From Leptospiraceae bacterium (GTDB taxonomy: Bacteria; Spirochaetota; Leptospiria; Leptospirales; Leptospiraceae): a stretch of DNA of 64,000 nucleotides. This document shows positions 61,435-64,000 of this stretch, piece by piece (position 1 is the first letter of the stretch; every line of letters starts with the position of its first letter). Under the pieces are notes generated by a model. That model did not search any database. It saw only the letters and a list, made by a program, of their open reading frames with translations, and was not told the DNA's origin. The stretch is taken from assembly GCA_024233835.1 (NCBI GenBank), contig JACKPC010000003.1, forward strand, positions 590,501 to 654,500. Reading direction: 5' to 3'. Made by a program: the position numbers and the translations under genes.

Positions 61435-61942
61435 ATACGAAAAGGCAATCAAGGGGTATGAAGATTGGAAAGACTATGTAAAACCCGGTTTGCAAACTCT
61501 TAAAAAAGATGAGTCTAAAAGATTTAAATGTAGTAAACCCTATAGCTATAGTTTGAGTGTAAAATTAGATGATTATTACAAAGAGATAAAAAAAGAAGAT
61601 AATGATAACAGGTGGGATTATATTGTACTTTATAATAAAGAGGGGAAAACAATTCAAGAATACTTAATTTATATTGAAATTCATTATTGGGGAAGCGAAG
61701 GCAAGAAAGATATAGATAAAGTGCTCTTAAAATTACAGTGGTTAAAAGAAAGAATAAATTTAGAACTAAATTTTATTAATAATCAAAAAGAAGATTATCC
61801 AAAATATTTTTGGTTTCTTACTCCGAAGGGTAAAGTTGTTCCTAAAACATTAGATAAATATAAAGCTCGACTAAAAAAAGAGCAATTACACGTAATAACA
61901 AGTCCGGAGTTTGATTATCCAAAATATCTGGAAAAAAAATGA
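61427..61942 (+). CDS. Small partner of the ATPase, possible nuclease fold
   Basis: I place the start at the ATG at 61427, after GGGAG; an upstream in-frame start at 61412 lies within the ATPase gene. The protein has 171 residues. It has WDYIVLYNKEGKTIQEYLIYIEIHYWG in the middle, then a helix KVLLKLQWLKERINLEL. Asp, then Glu-x-His, then Lys recalls a PD-(D/E)XK layout with His in place of Lys, but this is weak. It is coupled to the ATPase and ends inside the right 18-bp repeat. The role as an effector is a guess from gene order. Confidence 0.65.
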   Translation: MSKYEKAIKGYEDWKDYVKPGLQTLKKDESKRFKCSKPYSYSLSVKLDDYYKEIKKEDNDNRWDYIVLYNKEGKTIQEYLIYIEIHYWGSEGKKDIDKVLLKLQWLKERINLELNFINNQKEDYPKYFWFLTPKGKVVPKTLDKYKARLKKEQLHVITSPEFDYPKYLEKK

Positions 61943-61952
61943 GGGGCTTACC
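61935..61952. repeat. 18-bp direct repeat, right copy, framing the ATPase module
   Basis: Identical to 60160-60177. It overlaps the stop codon (TGA, 61940-61942) of the partner gene. The module between the two copies is 1.76 kb and contains exactly the two genes. Confidence 0.85.
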
Positions 61953-62001
61953 CTAAAAGAAAATAAGGAAATTAATTTTGAATTAAAAGAAGAATGTGAT
62001 A

Positions 62002-62373
62002 ATGTCAATAGAACAGGAAAGAAGACAGCAGGAAAGGATTGTTTCTTCAAAAAGTTTCAGTCATTTTCGAGTGAAAATACAATTTTATACACTGAAAATA
62101 GATGGTTATATACTCAATATTTCCGGTCATGGGATGGGTTTACGTTTAACGGAATCTCTTCCTCTCGAAATTGGTCAATTTCTTTCTTTAGAAATAATGA
62201 ACTTATCAACGAAAGAATCTTTTCGATTGCAGGCCACATTGGCCTGGCAAAAACAGGAAGCAGTTAAAGACCGGATTGTATATCATATAGGATGCCAATT
62301 TTCAAAAGAAATTGATCTGAGTGATGACTTAATCGCAATAAATTACTCTATAGAGAATGATAATAATTTATGA
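62002..62373 (+). CDS. PilZ-domain protein (cyclic-di-GMP binding predicted)
   Basis: The 123-residue protein is one PilZ domain. The RxxxR motif is in the first 15 residues (RRQQERIV), and YILNISGHGMGLRL is the second motif, close to (D/N)xSxxG. These bind cyclic-di-GMP, which controls motility and surface functions. I place the start at ATG 62002; the GTG at 61996 is in frame but less likely. The TGA overlaps the ATG of the next gene (ATGA), so the PilZ protein probably regulates or works with the large membrane protein downstream. Confidence 0.84.
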   Translation: MSIEQERRQQERIVSSKSFSHFRVKIQFYTLKIDGYILNISGHGMGLRLTESLPLEIGQFLSLEIMNLSTKESFRLQATLAWQKQEAVKDRIVYHIGCQFSKEIDLSDDLIAINYSIENDNNL

Positions 62374-64000
62374 ATAGCAAACAGGCCATGTATATTATCC
62401 TTTGTTTCTTTGCGGGAATAAAAGGGAAGAATCCACAAAAAGTAAAACACAAAAAGGCATTATTAGAAAAGCATGGGGAAGAAATGGTGAATAGTATTTT
62501 TGCCGAAACCCGAATGGATTTCAATACTGCTCTTTTAAAAGATCGATATTTTCATTTATTAGAACAAAATAATATAACAGAACTGAAAGAACAACTCAGA
62601 GAAGCGATTGCAACTTTCAAATCCGAAGAATTGATAAAGAAATATTATCTTTTAAAGAATATCCGTGAAATGATTAGCATAGGCGGAGAAGTCGGTAAGG
62701 AAGAAAACGAACTCTGGGAGCTATTGGTTGATAAGTGGTCTATTGATAGGGAGATTCTTTTTAACTTTTTGCATTATGAAAAACAGGTAAGTAAAGAAAG
62801 TCCGATAGTGGAGAAAACCGGTAGAAAATATGGCAGTCTGTTTGCGTTTTCTATTTTCTTCGTATTAGTTCTGGTTTATTTTATATTCCTGTTTCATAAA
62901 CCATTACAAATATTAGCAAAAACATATATTGTTTCCTATATAAAATTCGAGGAGCCTAAACAGGAAAAACGAAGCAGAAATGAACATACAGAACCATCGG
63001 CAGAAGAACCTAAAATAACTGATTTTAGAGAGTTTTCCTACTGGTCGGAAGATTGTAATAAAATCCCTTCCGGAATGCAGTGTGCAAAAGTTCCATTTAG
63101 TCATTTTGAAAATTGGGATTTAAAACTTCTTAGCTTTTTAAAGGACTATGGTTATAAATTTAGAGAAGAATATTCTCTTTATTATGATTCCGCTGATATA
63201 ACAGTGAAAGCCTATAAAACCTGTATACAGGAGGGCTATTGTAAAACCAGGAAAAGTCTAATATTCAAAGGAAATCTTATTTTAACAAAAGAAATGGCCG
63301 AATCTTTTTGTGCCTACCAGGGAAAACGCTTAGCTCATAAAGATGAACTACTTATAGTGAAAGAATTAAAGGGAAGGAGGGAAAACCACTTCTGTGTATC
63401 AGATACACCTTTTTTATTTGATGGTCAGGCCTGGATGTTGCGTACAAATTTAAAATATAGCCACCAATTAAAGCCTATAGATAAAGAGCTGTATACACTT
63501 CTACATGCTGAAGAGTCCATAGATATTTTAGATAAACCCCTCTGTAAACAGAAATATAAATCTCCTGCAAATTGTAAAGATCCTGTTACTTATGTCAAAA
63601 AAAATGAACGCAGAAACTGGCTGTTTGCTTCGTATATTAAAAATCTTGGAGGAGCTTATGTGGGGGTTGCCTCAGATGCTAATTATTCATATATAGCTCA
63701 TGCAAAAAGTGAATATGCCTGGCTATTTGATTTTGATATTAATATAGTTTTGTTACATAAGATTTTAAAGATATTCATCCTAAAGAATGAAAAGCCGGAA
63801 GGTTTTATTTCTATGTTCCGGCCTGAAAGGGAAAAAGCGAGTCTCTGGATTTTGAAGCAGGCCTATAAGGCAGATAAAAACTTAAACCGAATTCTTGCTA
63901 TTTATAAAAAATACAGACAGGTTTTATATCCTTATTATCTGGCCGCAAATCGAAAAGATGCTTTATTTAAGGATTTTGGTTGGCTCAGAACAGATGAATC
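62370..64000 (+). CDS. Membrane protein with degenerate formylglycine-generating-enzyme-like domain, 3' end outside window
   Basis: Read by hand from ATG 62370, which overlaps the PilZ stop; the frame stays open to the right edge (543 codons visible). The N-terminal 150 residues are cytoplasmic and helical. A membrane helix lies at about 155-180 (LFAFSIFFVLVLVYFIFLF). After a linker comes a segment typical of FGE/SUMF1-like domains: VKAYKTCIQEGYCKTRK, then LTKEMAESFCAYQGKRLAHKDELLIV. The rest of that fold is poorly kept. The last 120 visible residues (GGAYVGVASDANYSYIAHAK, then WLFDFDINIVLLHKILK) resemble a conserved Leptospira-type domain that I cannot name with certainty. The product may be envelope-anchored, with the PilZ protein as a cytoplasmic partner. 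Confidence 0.7.
   Translation, partial: MNSKQAMYIILCFFAGIKGKNPQKVKHKKALLEKHGEEMVNSIFAETRMDFNTALLKDRYFHLLEQNNITELKEQLREAIATFKSEELIKKYYLLKNIREMISIGGEVGKEENELWELLVDKWSIDREILFNFLHYEKQVSKESPIVEKTGRKYGSLFAFSIFFVLVLVYFIFLFHKPLQILAKTYIVSYIKFEEPKQEKRSRNEHTEPSAEEPKITDFREFSYWSEDCNKIPSGMQCAKVPFSHFENWDLKLLSFLKDYGYKFREEYSLYYDSADITVKAYKTCIQEGYCKTRKSLIFKGNLILTKEMAESFCAYQGKRLAHKDELLIVKELKGRRENHFCVSDTPFLFDGQAWMLRTNLKYSHQLKPIDKELYTLLHAEESIDILDKPLCKQKYKSPANCKDPVTYVKKNERRNWLFASYIKNLGGAYVGVASDANYSYIAHAKSEYAWLFDFDINIVLLHKILKIFILKNEKPEGFISMFRPEREKASLWILKQAYKADKNLNRILAIYKKYRQVLYPYYLAANRKDALFKDFGWLRTDE

Overview
The window is a stretch of bacterial chromosome, AT-rich (G+C roughly 40% by eye) and densely coded on both strands. 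I saw no rRNA, tRNA, prophage or CRISPR array. The gene content points to a spirochaete of the Leptospira group: Leptospira-like lipoproteins with loose lipoboxes, a CHASE2 adenylate cyclase, a class II (B12-dependent) ribonucleotide reductase, DUF1566/Lcl lipoproteins, YD-repeat secreted proteins and a Leptospira-type C-terminal domain in the last gene. This placement is inferred from gene families, not from a marker alignment.

Layout. 1-3.5 kb: a lytic transglycosylase (cut by the left edge) divergent from an unknown protein. 3.5-5.2 kb: an Rpn-type nuclease gene bracketed by 55-bp direct repeats, then a 22/21-bp minisatellite. 5.2-16 kb: glutamate synthase large subunit, an unknown acidic protein, a double-hemerythrin plus Na/Pi-cotransporter operon, and acetolactate synthase (ilvB). 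The ilvB leader appears to encode a Val/Leu-rich attenuator peptide. 16-21 kb: a circularly permuted ATP-grasp/alpha-E pair, small unknown genes, a decayed ATPase and a PIN toxin-antitoxin pair. 21-26 kb: an Lcl-domain lipoprotein, a secreted caspase-like protease and a tandem pair of nearly identical Uma2 genes. 26-35.5 kb: housekeeping genes proS, trpBA, adenylate cyclase, dxs and an acyl-CoA dehydrogenase. 35.5-40.6 kb: a small membrane protein, an SDR, a PR-1-like CAP lipoprotein, a GyrI-like protein, miaB and a TAXI solute-binding lipoprotein. 40.7-46.5 kb: a 1661-residue SLC12-like transporter fused to a P-loop ATPase, translationally coupled to an MscS-like protein. 46.5-53.6 kb: coaE, a SPOR protein, ychF, secreted unknowns, a 22-bp minisatellite, a Nudix hydrolase and a YD-repeat protein. 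53.8-58.7 kb: nrdJ, an MlaF-like ATPase and a MotA-like protein lacking all membrane helices. 59-64 kb: a secreted unknown, an SGNH hydrolase, an ATPase plus small-partner module framed by 18-bp direct repeats, a PilZ protein, and a membrane protein with a degenerate formylglycine-generating-enzyme-like domain cut by the right edge.

Main points of interest are the ilvB leader with four competing arms, the repeat-framed ATPase cassette (a candidate defence module), the transporter-ATPase fusion with its MscS partner, and the membrane-less MotA domain. Biosynthetic genes are scattered: gltB without gltD, ilvB without ilvN, and trpBA without the rest of the trp genes.
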